Part shown: in pieces, positions 1 to 11,588 of the stretch
How positions within the stretch are numbered: position 1 is the first letter of the stretch
How the letters are laid out: the number at the start of each line of letters is the position of its first letter
Assembly (NCBI GenBank): GCA_022496205.1
Contig: WTXD01000001.1
Location: forward strand, 1,054,001 to 1,118,000
DNA length: 64,000 nt
DNA from: Gloeopeniophorella convolvens
Lineage: Eukaryota; Basidiomycota; Agaricomycetes; Russulales
Direction of reading: 5' to 3'
Translations under genes and position numbers: made by a program
The notes under the pieces: model-generated
The model's input: the letters and a program-made list of their open reading frames with translations, nothing else
Told to the model about the DNA's origin: nothing
The model's database searches: none

Positions 1-243
1 AAGCGTGAGTTACGGCGTTCACGACAGTGAGAGAACACATTGGGCGCACGGCTTCGGCGAGAATCAGCTTTGAAGCATCGAGGGTCTGAATGAAGTCAGC
101 CATGGGCGTATACTGGCTGAACTGCGCAGTTGGAAGCTGGTCGGTGAGCGCAGCCCGCAGAAGCAACCAACTGTCACCACGACCACGACCGTCCCGGCCC
201 GCTCGGCCCAGCGCTGAACATCTTCCGAGTTCAATGCGCTCAT
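1..243 (-). CDS. 5' part of an unidentified gene at the left edge
   Basis: Reading leftwards from an ATG at 243-241 gives a start MSALNSEDVQRWAERAG. The frame then continues through a probable intron with a CTCAC branch-point-like signal and a CAG acceptor. Beyond it lies a natural-looking stretch containing QYTPMADFIQTLDASK and then AEAVRPMCSLTVVNAV, open to the window edge. Two donors give the same downstream frame (introns of about 41 or 53 nt), so the first junction is uncertain. The gene is divergent from DPH7, with only 67 bp between the start codons. I do not recognise the family from about 70 residues. The frame could also begin upstream of this ATG through another exon. The call rests on coding character and the divergent arrangement only. 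Confidence 0.4.
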
Positions 244-310
244 CCGCTCCAATGTTCAATATCAATTCTCATTCTAATTCTAACGCTCACCAAGAAGTTG
301 GTCCCATCCA

Positions 311-1720
311 ATGTATGCTCCGTTTGACACTATCCTCCCCGCAGACTCCGTCGAGTTCTGTCCTCACCCGGACGCCAAGAATATCTTCGTCTGTGGGACG
401 TACAAGCTAGAGGAGGAGCAGCCTCTCGGGGAGTCTCCCCCTGTGCCGTCCGCCCCAACTAGCCAGACGCGCCGGGGCCAGTGTCTCGTATTCGGAGTGC
501 ATTCAGAAGAAGATGTCAGCTTGTGCGCGTATCTACCCTGCTTATGAGACCCTTGTTGAACGCATTGCAGCTCAAAGATGCAGGAGATATCGCTTCCTGC
601 TGTCTTGGATCTGAAATGGTGAGGACGTGCGTTTACTGGTGGGCATCAGGTGGAGCTCTTTCCAGGTGTCACACAACACAAGGTCGTCGGCCGCTCTTGG
701 CAGTAGCTGATGCAGAGGGCTGTATTGATATTTTCGAATGGGATATTGAACAAGTTAGTGCAACTGCCGCCGCGATCCATCGTCTCACCCTGCTTGTTGC
801 GACGCAGAAACACCTGCATGCTTCTGGACCATTGAGAATTGCACCGTCTCACGTGTTGTGTCTGTCTCTTGACTGGTCCAATCGAAGGTCACCAACGAGG
901 TACGGCTCCTTTGAAGGACGACCAAGCCGACATTGAAGTCTGTCCCCTTCAGTACTGCCGGGTCATTGGCCGTTTCTCTCTCGGACGGGAGGTTGGCACT
1001 ACTAGAGCCAGATCAGACAGGACAACTATCGGTAACGGATACTTGGGCTGCTCACGACCATGAGCCGTGGATCGTCGCTTGGGACTACTGGAACACGAAC
1101 GTCATGTTCTCTGGTGCGAGTGCACTCCGTATTCTCCCCGGTCACCAAGTCTTGACTGACGCTTCAAGGCGGTGATGACCTTCGACTCAAGATATGGGAT
1201 AAGAGACAAGGCTTCGAGCAGCCGGTTACTGTGAACAGGAGGCGCGTCGCGCGAAATGCATGCGATCATCATCATTGATGAGGCCTCCAGATTCGACGCC
1301 GGGGTGACATCCATCCAGAGTCACCCGAACGTCGAACACATCATCGCTGTTGGGAGCTATGACAGCACAGTCCGTTTGTTCGACGTGCGGAAACCCCTTA
1401 CGCCGCTCACGCAAGCAGACGTTGGAGGCGGCGCCTGGAGGGTGAAGTGGCACCCGTCTCCGTCTCGGACGCACGACCTCCTGGTAGCAGCCATGCACGA
1501 CGGCTTCAAGATCGTGCGCTTCCGCGATATGTGGAACAAGCATGACTCGCACTCTGGCGAGACTGGCGGAAAATGGGAGATCCAGAAGCGATACGACGAG
1601 CACGCATCTCTCGCGTACGGCGTGGATTGGTCCCACCACTCCTGGCAGAACCAACCTGGTCAGACTCTGATAGCCAGTGCGTCATTCTATGACCATGCTC
1701 TGCACCTCTGGCGTGGTTGA
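311..1720 (+). CDS. DPH7: DPH7-type WD40 protein, diphthine methyl esterase
   Basis: This is a WD40-repeat protein of roughly 370 aa over about seven exons. By family knowledge, Dph7 (yeast Rrt2, human WDR85) removes the methyl ester from diphthine on elongation factor 2, so that Dph6 can form the final amide of diphthamide. Diagnostic pieces are an early block reading LPAVLDLKWCHTT followed by GRPLLAVADAEGCIDIFEWD, a middle block with VMFSGGDDLRLKIWD, and a late block with VGSYDSTVRLFDVRKP and GGGAWRVKWHPSP. The last block is the most typical of this family. The protein ends ASASFYDHALHLWRG. The intron after LDLK is about 47 nt, with its acceptor near 671. The start at 311 is the first ATG in the frame of exon 1. 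The 3' end lies only 92 bp from the convergent TMEM135-like gene. Confidence 0.85.
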
Positions 1721-1812
1721 GGTCAGGGAAGATAGATCGAGATTAAGATGTAGGGTATCTGTGCTGTATAGTATCCGAATGTCCGTCACGAGCTACTGCC
1801 AGGCAGCTGCGC

Positions 1813-3751
1813 TTATTGCGGTTTATCGGACGCCGGCCGCACACCATTGATCGATGATGCAGCCTTCTCGTTTGCGCTTGACGTATTGACGCTCTTTCTC
1901 CGCCAACGAAGAGCGTTCGGGCCTTGGAGAATGAATCCAAGTGTCCAGCGGGACAGGCCTCGTAGTGTCTCCGGTTGGTGAACAGCAGACGTCAAGAGCG
2001 TCGCTAAGGACGCGGTGAATACGATCCTGCGCACGAAGAAACTGGCGTCAGAACGAATAGGCTGGCCACCTCTAAGCGCAGATACTCACCGTTCAACGGC
2101 GTAGACACTCTTGCTCCCGCTCCGCAACCATCGGTCGGGCAGGCAGGCACGGATGGCCCGGGGCAAAACATAGAGCGCCATCTCTCCTCGCCTCCGCCCG
2201 CTCTCGATCCAGATACTACTCCCGCAGGCTAAGCATCCCGCCAATACGCAACCAAATGGCCCGTCGTAGAAGTCATGTGATATGTACGGAAAGAGTCGCG
2301 CAACGAGGAGGGTACGAGTGATGCACACTGCTGCCCAGAACGAAGAAACGAACCCAGATAAAAACGACGCGCTGCGGAGTATCCCAAGAAGCGTGTCGAG
2401 AATTGCTGGGAAGCTGAGGAGCTTCCGTGGCTTTCTGAGCAAGATAGGAAGTACATGCACCTGAAGAAATTGCGTGAGCGGAGCTTGGTGGAGCTGAATA
2501 TTGTGCTCACGGGAAGATACAGCACCAGCGCTTCGAGGAACGCGTGCAGCCCTCTTACCGTGAAGTTTGCTGTGCAGCTCCCTCCTGCTACGGATCCATG
2601 GACAAGCTCGCAGGGGATGCCGCCAAGCGAGCCTCTCCCACGAACGCCTAACTCCTTCCAAATGGCACTCGCAGCGTACCCCCCGTATGCGGGTAGGATC
2701 TTAGGGTCGCCCCATTTGGCGGGGTAGCCCAGACGTTGCGAGAGGAGCGCAACAGGGTTGGGGCTTGGTGTGCTACTGTACAGATAAGACCATCGTCCCG
2801 TGCGGATCGCACGGAGCGCAACGATAATTTGCTCGTCAACGTTGGCTAGGGATGTTATCCTGGGGGCCGATGCATCAGTAAGGGTGTGGATATTCGGAGG
2901 AATGTAACATTACCACTTGACATAGGAGCCGGGTAGTCTGCGGAAGGACACACCGTCAATTTCTTAGAGTACGAGGAGCTGTCAAAACGTACCGTTCCGG
3001 TTTGTAGAAGAAACACCACATGATTCTGTCAGCCGACACCTCTTCAGAGGCTAGTATGGACATGAGATGGAGGGACGCACCTTGCACTGCTTGCCCAGAA
3101 TGCAAGAGCATCGAGCTTCGTGGTGATGCTATGGCGACGCTTCCGTGCCTGCTTGGTTTCGTCTCCTGCACGATTGAAGACGAGTCTCTGGGTGAGCGCG
3201 TCAAAAGCGCGGACCAAGACAAGGAGTGTCAAGTCAAGCGAGGCGGACATCCGCCCAAGTTCCGTCTTGCGCGTCTGCGCAATGGGGACTGTCCAAGGGA
3301 TGTGCGCCTTGCGTGTTTGGGCTGAGCGACGCCTCGACTGCAGAAGGGTGATTGCCAGGAGGGAGGCCAACGCATTGCATATGAAGCTCTTGTGCCACGG
3401 CTTCAGGTGTTCCAATAATCGCGTGAGATGGCCTGGGTCAGCGTCCTCGTCTCCTTCGGGAGAGCCTTCCCGTTTCCTCCGCTCTGCGCGTTTCCATAGG
3501 GCTCGCAGGGCGGAGCCGCCGCCGAGGGCAACAGTAATGGCGAATGGGAATCCAGTGACATGTAGCTCACGCTGCAGGATGGCTTTGAGGCTATGGGGTA
3601 GACCTTTTGAACGCGCCTTTGGAGACGCTACTAGTGACAGGATTGCAGGACCTAGGGATAAAGAGAGGGCGAGGCTGTACGTGCGAACGGCGATCTGAAG
3701 AGGATGGTCATTTGGCAAGGTTAAAAGGGCATCTTTCAGTTCCTTGGCCAT
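1813..3751 (-). CDS. TMEM135-like multi-pass membrane protein
   Basis: The gene starts MAKELKDALLTLPNDHPLQ, a good initiator context, with a long first exon (about 3751-3044). That exon carries hydrophobic segments such as YSLALSLSLGPAILSLVA and FPFAITVALGGGSALRALW. Later exons contain a Tmem135-like glycine/serine stretch followed by SGRRRGEMALYVLPRAIRA (about 2120-2200). The final exon includes VVHQPETLRGLSRW-like sequence, then FILQGPNALRWRR. These blocks match fungal TMEM135 relatives, which are related to the peroxisomal Pmp24/Tim17-type membrane proteins. Animal TMEM135 is linked to peroxisomes and mitochondrial dynamics; the fungal role is not established. Middle exon junctions between 2840 and 3040 were not resolved base by base. 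Length is about 550 aa (estimate). Confidence 0.7.
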
Positions 3752-4314
3752 TGTTCGGGTGCAGGGCTGGTGAGAAACAGAGTCGGTCTCGAAGGCAGGG
3801 CGAGATGTACAAGGATGTGAACATTTATGCTAGCGAAACGCGTTTCGCGTTCATCATATATGAACGCGGGTACAGCTAAAACCGAAATCGCGTAGACCCT
3901 TTTCCACTTCTCCGGAATACAGGGTTGCTGATGCCGAGAAACCCGCCTGCCAACACGACATGATAACCCCGCGTCGAGGACTTAACTTCCTGCTCCGCTC
4001 ATGGGTTATGTCAGACTCGCGTGTATTTGGGGACAACTGGCAGGGGCCTATGGTTTCGATTTTAGCATTTCTGGCATGTGATGGCATGTGATATATGATA
4101 TACGATACTGTGTGCGCCCGGAAGCGCCCTCGGTCTCAGCCCTGAATCAGCCTGAATTGTCTCGTGGTGGACTCACAGCCTGATCGATAATCACCTCCCC
4201 GCACAGGCCCGCACGTGCCGGCGGGTAGCCAAAACGTGCGCACTCGTTCTTCATCGAATCGTCGTTGAAATAGTGTAGTACAGTGAAGAGGCAGCCGGGA
4301 AAGCTCATACATAC
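3752..4314. other. Intergenic, 563 bp
   Basis: This gap holds the promoter of the TMEM135-like gene (its ATG ends at 3751) and the 3' flank of the DysF gene. A short near-repeat of ATGGCATGTGAT occurs at about 4080-4090. I see no credible coding exon, RNA gene or terminal repeat. Confidence 0.5.
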
Positions 4315-5565
4315 TCAGGCAGTGGCAACGTCGGAAAGTCCTCGTGAATAACTCCAAAACCCCATGCCTGTGCTACCGAGTACCGACGGGAATTTATCGC
4401 GTGATACTACACCAGCGCCGCTTAATATCTCCAGGAATTCCAGTCGGGATTCTGGATACACAAACATCTGAAGCAGGTCTTCAAGCTGAGTGAACATGTG
4501 AGCTAGCACAATGCAAGAGGATGGACCAATGCCCACTCACATGATCGCGGACGACATCAGCGAGGTTCTTCCTTTGGTTCTGATCCAGAGCACCGGCAGC
4601 TTGTGTCGCTGGTGAGGCGCCTTCCTTCTCAGACGGGAGAGAGTAATCATCTTCCGTCCAAACCGCCCTCCGTCGCGCCGAAGGATGGAAGCCTAGCCAG
4701 TCTTGCCAAAGCTCCAGCTTGCTGCCATCCATGTCCACGCGAATCATCAAGTGGCGGCACCGTTTCCAGTCGTCCGAGTCACCCCTCCACACCAGGGCTT
4801 TCTCCATCTCCAATTCCAGGGCACTGTTTTCGGCCACGATGGAATATCCTGCAGATGAAGAGGAAGCGACCGGGTTCGGCGAGCCTTCGCCCTCACCAAG
4901 CTCGGTAGGGCTTGCTGGTCGCATCATGAGGCGTACCCATCTCCTGCGCCTCACCCAACCTCCAGCATTGAATAGGCCGGGCTCTGGGCGCCACTTGTGA
5001 CGGCGGAAAACCCAGTTATACTCGAAGCCGTCGTAGTGAACTTCGCCTTCGCTGCGCATATCAACCATCCAGGCCCGGGATACCCAGCGCCAGGTCCCAT
5101 CGGGAAGAAGATAGTCCTCCAGGGTCACTTGAGGCTGCTTGTCACGCCGGCCGTCCGCTTCAGGGACAGTAAATGGAGGCGGGTCATGGGGAAGCAATCC
5201 CAGGCGAGAGTAATAGGCGACAGAAAACACTGTGATACTGGGAGTAATCCATCCTTAGGGGTAGTCGGGTTAAAGGTCTGAAGATGTACACACCCCCTCT
5301 GATTCTCGTATACAATGGCCCACCTGTACATGTCACCGCCAACAAGAAGATCTTCATCAGAGGGATCAATGAGGTCGATTGTTGTAGCATCATCGTTGGA
5401 TAAATCAGGGTGTTCCGGAGGCGGCTTCGACTTCTTCCTGGGGTGCCATATATTGACGTTGGGCAAATGGGGAATACCCAACGTAGTGTGCTTTGCCAAG
5501 CGCTTCTGAACAGCCTCTGGAGTGGGTGAGCTTTCCAGAGGCGGGGGAGGACTTTGCTGTTGCAT
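4315..5565 (-). CDS. DysF-domain (peroxin/dysferlin-type) protein, Spo73-like
   Basis: Exons read from the frames are complement(4315..4485, 4541..5229, 5292..5565), giving 377 aa with all phases consistent. The middle exon carries a paired DysFN/DysFC pattern. It starts at GTWRWVSRAWMVDM with EVHYDGFEYNW, then GGWVRRRRWVRLMMRP about 45 residues later; this W/R-rich pairing is the DysF signature. The N-terminus is proline-rich and probably disordered. An earlier block, MYRWAIVYENQRG followed by YYSRLGLLPHDPPPF, resembles the region before DysF in fungal Spo73/peroxin-23-like proteins. In fungi such proteins act at the ER, peroxisome or prospore membrane; which one applies here cannot be told. 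The gene is divergent from JAC1. Confidence 0.75.
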
Positions 5566-5703
5566 GGTCAGACGAAGGCTACGAGGTCGCCTGTCGTGCA
5601 AAGGATGCTGTGAGTTGGTGGCTCATGCCAATACACTGGCAGCAAGCCGGATGACGTCAGGGCCGCACACCCATGCAGGCCGTGCGTGACTTGGACCGGA
5701 CCA
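5566..5703. promoter_or_regulatory. Shared bidirectional promoter, DysF gene / JAC1
   Basis: Only 138 bp separate the two divergent start codons (5565 on the minus strand, 5704 on the plus strand), so both promoters must lie here or inside the 5' UTRs. A TGACGTCA palindrome (CRE/ATF-type octamer) is visible at about 5651-5658 in GGATGACGTCAGGG. That would be a plausible bZIP site; binding is inferred only. Confidence 0.5.
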
Positions 5704-6539
5704 ATGCAATCATCACTTGCCCGCGTCGTCCTCCGCGCCCACCGCCCTCTCCTCGCCACCTCGCGGACGACACTCGTTCCAGGAGCAACCTATATCCCCT
5801 CGCGTCTTTACTCAGCCTCGCTTTCTCCACCCACCACCTGTCCCTCCTGCGGCGCACCCCTTCCGACACGTTTGCCTGCATGCCCGAAATGTTTCCACAT
5901 TGAGCGACCAGGCAACAAATACGATTTTTATGAACTTCTCAATGCACCAAAGAGCCCAAATCCATTCATTGTAGATGAGGGTCAGCTGAAGGACAGCTTC
6001 CGCCACGCACAAAGATTCGTGCACCCGGACCTTTGGGCTACACATGGCGAGGTGCATGCACCTTCTACACGTGACTATTCTTCTACTAATTCTGCTGCTC
6101 TCAAGAATAAGACCGGGGTTGCCCGCGATCTATCTGGTTTGGTAAATGAGGCTTACAATACGCTTCTGCGACCTCTGTCGCGTATACATTACATTCTCGC
6201 GCAGCACGACATTGGCGTGTCAGAGACCGATCAACTGGATGACCCCCAACTTATTATGGAAGTCATTGAAATGCGAGAAGCCCTGGAAGAAGCGGCGTCT
6301 GAAAGCGAAGTAGAAAGCATCAGGGACGATGTAGCAGGTATGTGTAACACCAGCCTTTCACTGACAGTGACTGACAAGTCCCTCCAGGCAAGACGTCGGA
6401 TACGTTTGCAAATATTGAGCGTTCTGTGCAGCTCGAGGATTGGGACGAGGCTCGTAAGGAGGCGGTCAGGCTCAAGTACTTGCTCGGGATTGAGGCTGCA
6501 GCACGGAGCTGGCCAGACGCACCTTCGAGCGACCACTAG
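5704..6539 (+). CDS. JAC1: Jac1/HscB-type J-domain co-chaperone for Fe-S cluster assembly
   Basis: Join(5704..6337, 6388..6539) gives 261 aa; the 50-nt intron has GTATGT and CCTCCAG boundaries. The N-terminus is basic and hydroxylated, as expected for a mitochondrial presequence. It is followed by a CxxC pair, CPSCGAPLPTRLPACPKC, the zinc motif seen in many eukaryotic HscB proteins. The J-domain reads KYDFYELLNAP through FRHAQRFVHPDLWATHGE, with the invariant HPD present. The C-terminal three-helix region contains DDPQLIMEVIEMREALEEA and ends with LEDWDEARKEAVRLKYLLGIE, the part that binds the scaffold Isu1. By family knowledge the protein hands Isu1 to the mitochondrial Hsp70 Ssq1 and stimulates its ATPase. 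Confidence 0.92.
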
Positions 6540-6949
6540 CTGGAACGGTTAATTGTAGTGTAGACTTACCGTAATACCGTAGTTTAGACTTGTCACCATC
6601 GCATCTCCATCTTATTACTGGTTAGTGATAAGCTCGGCGATCTCCGAGTCACCCCTGCCGCGTTTTGTGTCCAAACTTGTGAGCTGCTCCGACGTACTCA
6701 CTCAACTTGAGTCAGCTGCATCCTTCCCTGGCGGATTATCCGTTACCAGTTCCGTCGGTTGTTTTTTTGCTCTGACTTGGAGTAGGGGACGTCGTGACGA
6801 CTAACCCGCGAGCTACCGGGTCTACCTGCGAGCACAGTGAGTTCATTGCAACCTTCGTCATAACCCGCGTGCCTATACGGTCAATGCAAATGGACCGACG
6901 TCTCATCCATAAATTGATTTATTCTTATAGGTGGTCAGTGCCAATACCC
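6540..6949. other. Intergenic, 410 bp, helicase promoter
   Basis: This is the 3' flank of JAC1 followed by the upstream region of the helicase gene. There is a T-rich tract (GTTGTTTTTTTGC) near 6758-6770. In-frame alternative ATGs for the helicase occur at about 6884 and 6890. No other gene is visible. Confidence 0.4.
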
Positions 6950-9900
6950 ATGCGATTAGCCTTTCTCATTCGGCACAGGCTCCGCCTCATGCAACTTGGC
7001 CATCACAGTCTGGAAGCCCCGCCACGCACACCTGCGCAGAATATCCTCAAGAGATCCTTGGCTACCGAGGCGCACGCCGTATCCCCCTCCCATTCTACAG
7101 GACAACAGGACGCAGAGTTCTCATTTGAGAACCCCCCGAAGGTCCCACGGTCGAACACTGCAGAGTCACCCCAGGGGTCCATGCGCGCATTCGGTGCTTC
7201 TTCCAAAAAGCCTGGCCGCCACGGCTCTCGTGGCGGAAGACATGCAAAGTCCAAGGGTCCTGGAGGATCATCCGCTTCCATTCCCTCTCTTCCGCGGGAG
7301 GGCGACCCCGTTCATGACGCCAACTATATTGCCGCAGCCTTCCAGAAGGTACCCTTGAAGAAGGGCTGGGATACAAACCCGAAATCACCTCTCTCCAATT
7401 ACCTAGGCCAGGTCGGGGCCAACCCTCCTTCGTACCAGCATGATGAAGTTAGCATACATGGCAAGCGGGGTTGGAGGTGAGTCTGCTTCCTTCCAAAAGT
7501 CACCCCCCACTTCCATCGTCTGACCGATATACACAGAGCGACGATCAAGCTGCAGCTAGAAGGCACTTTGATTATCATCGGCATCGGTGATGCCATCAAT
7601 AAGACAGAGTCTGAACAACTGGCAGCTCTCTCAGCGTTACACCAACTTAACGGTCTCGGCAAGGTAGGTTTCGAAGCATATGGTCAGTTTTACGTTTCTG
7701 ATCAGGTATCACAATCAGTTGGACGCTCCCAAGAAGATTGTGGCTTCCTCCCCTGCCATAGCACCAGAACCTGACGCCCAGCCGAACAAGTTGTCTGATG
7801 GGACCGTCGTCACATATGAGCGTTGCCGACAGTTCATGGACTATTATTGCCGGCGCTTCGGGTTCGGCAAACCGGATATCATCTATAACGAAGTCAAGGG
7901 CGTTCGTGGCCGGAATTCTACCTGGGAGGCCATCATGAATGTTGGCGGTCGTCGCATTGGGATTGGGTCAGCACCAGCCAAGAAGGCTGCTCAGACGAAC
8001 TGCTACATTGATGTCACAATCTACCTCGAAAGCTGCGATCGGGAGCTCTGGGACACATTCACGAAAGAAGCCGCGCAAGGCAAAGACATCGGTATGGCGC
8101 CTAAAGTCTTCTTCCAAATGAGCGAAGGTCTGGAAGACGAGGTCCGCGACTTGTGTATGGACATCCGGCAGTCCGATCTCTACCAGAACCGGCCAACTGC
8201 CCCAACCACCCTTGCGCCTGGCTCATCTGCCCTACCTTCCACGAATTCAGCCATCTACCACCCGCCCACCTATCCGGAATTCCGCGCAGCCAAGTCTCAA
8301 CGACTCTCTGAACAAAGGCAGAGGTACCTCGAGAACCCTGCTTTGGAATCTATTCGGTCCACTCGCACCTCTCTACCTGTCTACACCCGCACGGATGACA
8401 TACTTAGTCACATCCAAAACAACGAGGTCACGATATGTATGGCCGCCACGGGTTCCGGTAAGACAACCCAGATTCCTCAACTAATTCTTGACGATTACAT
8501 CGCTCGGGGCGACGGTGCTTCGTGCAACATAATCTGCACCCAACCTCGCCGTCTTGCCGCCATCAGCGTTGCGGACCGTGTGGCCAAGGAAAGGGGCGAG
8601 GTTTTAGGCAGCGGGTCCATTGGCTATCAAGTTCGCTTCGAGTCCAAATTGCCAGAGCCTCACGGCTCAGTAACGTTCTGCACTACCGGCATCTTTCTGA
8701 AGCGCATGCATTCTGCGCTTCAAGACACCTCTTCGCGAAATCAACTCGACGACGTTACGCATGTGGTTGTGGACGAGGTTCACGAGCGGGACGTTGACAC
8801 TGATCTTCTCCTCGTCGTCTTGAAACGGCTTCTAGCGGACCGTAGAGCAAAGGGAAAGCCTCTCAAGGTTGTCTTGATGAGCGCTACCATAGACCCCGCC
8901 CTTTTCCAGCAGTACTTCGCAGACAAAAAGGGTGAACCCGCGAAGGTAGTTGAAGTCCCTGGGAGGTCTTTCCCTGTAGAGAAACATTTCTTGGACGACT
9001 TCGTCGACGACCTTTCTTCGGACCCCAACTCACGATCAATATTTTCGGAGGATATCGTGTCAAAATATCTTCACCGCGAGCTCGGACATAACCTCCCCTC
9101 GGCTTTGCATAGTCTCCTCCCTCAAGCCGTCTCGAAGCGTCTCGTCAGCGGCAGCGATGACCCGACCAGGGAGGACGACCTCGAGATCCCGTATCCACTA
9201 ATTGCTCTCACTATATGCCACGTCCTCCGAAAGTCAAAAGACGGACACGTTCTTGTGTTCCTTCCCGGCTGGGACGAGATCCAAGGCGTCAACCGACAGC
9301 TAATGGAGCGCCGACTCAGCCTTCCTCTGTACGATACAAGCCAATACGCCATCCACCTACTCCACTCTTCGATCCCTGTTGCCGAGCAACAAGCCATCTT
9401 CGAGCCGCCACCAGCTGGCGTTCGCCGTATCATCCTGTCTACAAATATCGCCGAGACATCAGTCACCATCCCTGATGTTGTGTACGTCGTCGACACCGCG
9501 AAGATCAAGGAACAGCGATACGATCCCACAAGACATATGTCGTCCCTGGTTTCTGCATGGGTTGGCACTTCCAACCTAAATCAACGTGCTGGACGTGCTG
9601 GACGACACCGCCCTGGAGAGTATTACGGTATCCTGGGCCGCAAGAGGGCCGAGGCGCTGCATCCACACCAAGTGGTCGAGATGAAGCGCGTGGACCTGAC
9701 TAACATTGTCATGCACGTCAAGGCATTGGATTTCCCAGGAATGGCAGTCGAAGAGGTTTTGGCCGCCACCATCGAGCCGCCGGCCCCCGATCGTATCAAG
9801 GCAGCAATGACCGACCTCGAGATGGTTGGGGCTATCGACGACAAGCAAAACCTAACTCCCCTTGGCCGAGTACTGTTACAACTACCCGTTGATGTTCAGG

Positions 9901-11174
9901 TCGGCCGGCTTGTGTTATACGGCAGCTTCTTCCGGTGCCTGGATCAAGCGCTGACCCTCGCAGCCCTCCTGACAAATCGCGAACCTTTCGTCTCACCGAT
10001 GCACCTCAAAGCCGAATCATCCGCCGCCAAGAACAGTTGGTCACCTACTGAATTCCGATCCGATGCCCTTGCTGCCTTGCGCGCGTACAACACATGGTGG
10101 GGTATGCAGAGTCGAGGCGAATATGTCTCCGCCAACAGGTTCTGCTCGGAGAACTTCCTGTCCAAACCTACGCTGCTCATGGTAGATCGGATCAAGAAGC
10201 AGCTATTGATGTCGCTGCAACACGCAGGCGTCCTTGATGTGTCATTGGGTGGGAGATCCGGGATGCGCGGACGAGGAAGGGATACCTTCGTTCCTCCGGA
10301 GTTGAACGACAACGAGGACTGTCAACCCCTGTTGGCCGCCCTCATCGCCATCGCGTCGCAGCCCAAGTTCGCCATCCGCACAGGCGAAAGTACTTATCGA
10401 ACGCAGTTGGACAAAGTATGTTCATCGCTACTCTTCGAAGAGCGAATCTGACGTTCTTGAAAGGCCACCCGGATACATCCTTCCAGCGTGAATCATCGCA
10501 AGCGTGACGTCTCCACCGATAATCAGGACGGCGGAGTCATCGGAAAGCAGATCATCGCTTACGCCGAAAAGCGTCAGAATGTCTCGATGGTTGGCTCTTC
10601 TGGCAACGCACCAATGTTCTTGGTCACAACGACGAAGCTGGACCCCATGACATATGTACTATTCGGCGCCTATCAAATCGAGGTCACCGCACGAGGTTTG
10701 GAGTGCGACAACTGGCTGCCGATTATCGGCAACGTCTACGCCTTGGACGATATTCAAAGGCTCAAAGTCATGATGGAGGGCTGCATGTCCAGAGTTTTCG
10801 AGGGGCTCGCCATGAAGAAGACGCACTTTGTCTCACGGCCAGCAGCTGTCTCTTCGCGCGAGGAAGAGGAGTCCGCAGACGAGGAAGATACCAGGACTCG
10901 CCTCAAGGACTACTCTCTTTCAGAAGCGGAGGTGAAGGACCTCAATTTCCTCACCAAAAATATTGTCAGAATCTTGAGCCGCTATGCCGAGGAACGCATG
11001 GAAGTGCAGTCAAGGGCCAACTCGAGGCCAGCCACCCCCATGGATTCGCCCGGGTTTGGCACATCCAGACTTCCACCATTCGGCTCACGTTCTGGCGCCT
11101 CCACACCGTACGGAATGCGTTCTGCCTACAACTCGCGCCCTGGCACACCCAGCCGATTGTCTCGGCCATTTTGA
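6950..11174 (+). CDS. DExH-box RNA helicase (DHX9/DHX36 type), probably mitochondrial
   Basis: Join(6950..7476, 7537..7663, 7719..10415, 10464..11174) gives 1353 aa. The chosen start, MRLAFLIRHRLRLMQLGHH, is rich in Arg, His and hydrophobic residues and lacks acidic residues, like a mitochondrial targeting sequence; ATGs at 6884/6890 would extend it. A dsRNA-binding-like region follows (about 180-330), with YERCRQFMDYYCRRFGFGKP and GSAPAKKAAQTNCY. The helicase core shows GSGKTTQIPQ (motif I), DEVHERD (motif II), LMSATID (III), STNIAETSVTIPDVVYVVD (V) and NQRAGRAGR (VI). HA2 and OB-fold regions come next, and the OB part contains ATRIHPSSVN. The tail is Ser/Arg/Gly-rich. An NTP-dependent RNA helicase role is secure; the target RNA is not. 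Confidence 0.85.
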
Positions 11175-11588
11175 GAGGCCCCATACGCCACTAGTTTAGA
11201 GCTCTGTTTCACTATGCATGATACACACTTCCGCCTAATCGCTTCCGCTCTGACATGATAAACACCATTGTAATTTATCTATACAGCAGCATGCATACGT
11301 ATCGCTTCACGTTCTGTGATGAAATCCACTCTGTTCTCGCACCTCTCAGGGCGGTTGCGTTGCGGGCTCGTTTCGGGGCTCGTTTAATTGCTAATTACAT
11401 GCACGGCGACGCGGTCCGCTGCACGTGCCGCTCGACGCCTGCACAAGCCTCCGTCACCGCGCTCAGCGCTGCTTACGCCGTCGACCCCCAGCTTGTGTCT
11501 CTATACCCTCGTCACGACCGCCAAGCTTAGGCACCCGAATCCCCATTTCACATTGTACCTAGCGCGAAGCGCGTTCAGACCATCCAAG
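11175..11588. other. Intergenic, 414 bp, between helicase and AP2A
   Basis: The first part is AT-rich 3' flank of the helicase, with a TAATTTATCTATACAG stretch near 11270. The rest is GC-rich promoter for the downstream adaptin gene. No coding exon or RNA gene is seen. Confidence 0.4.

Noticed and set aside
90..410. 106-codon plus-strand frame at the left edge
   Set aside because: Low-complexity Ser/Pro/Arg translation overlapping the divergent starts; DPH7 starts at 311 in another frame.
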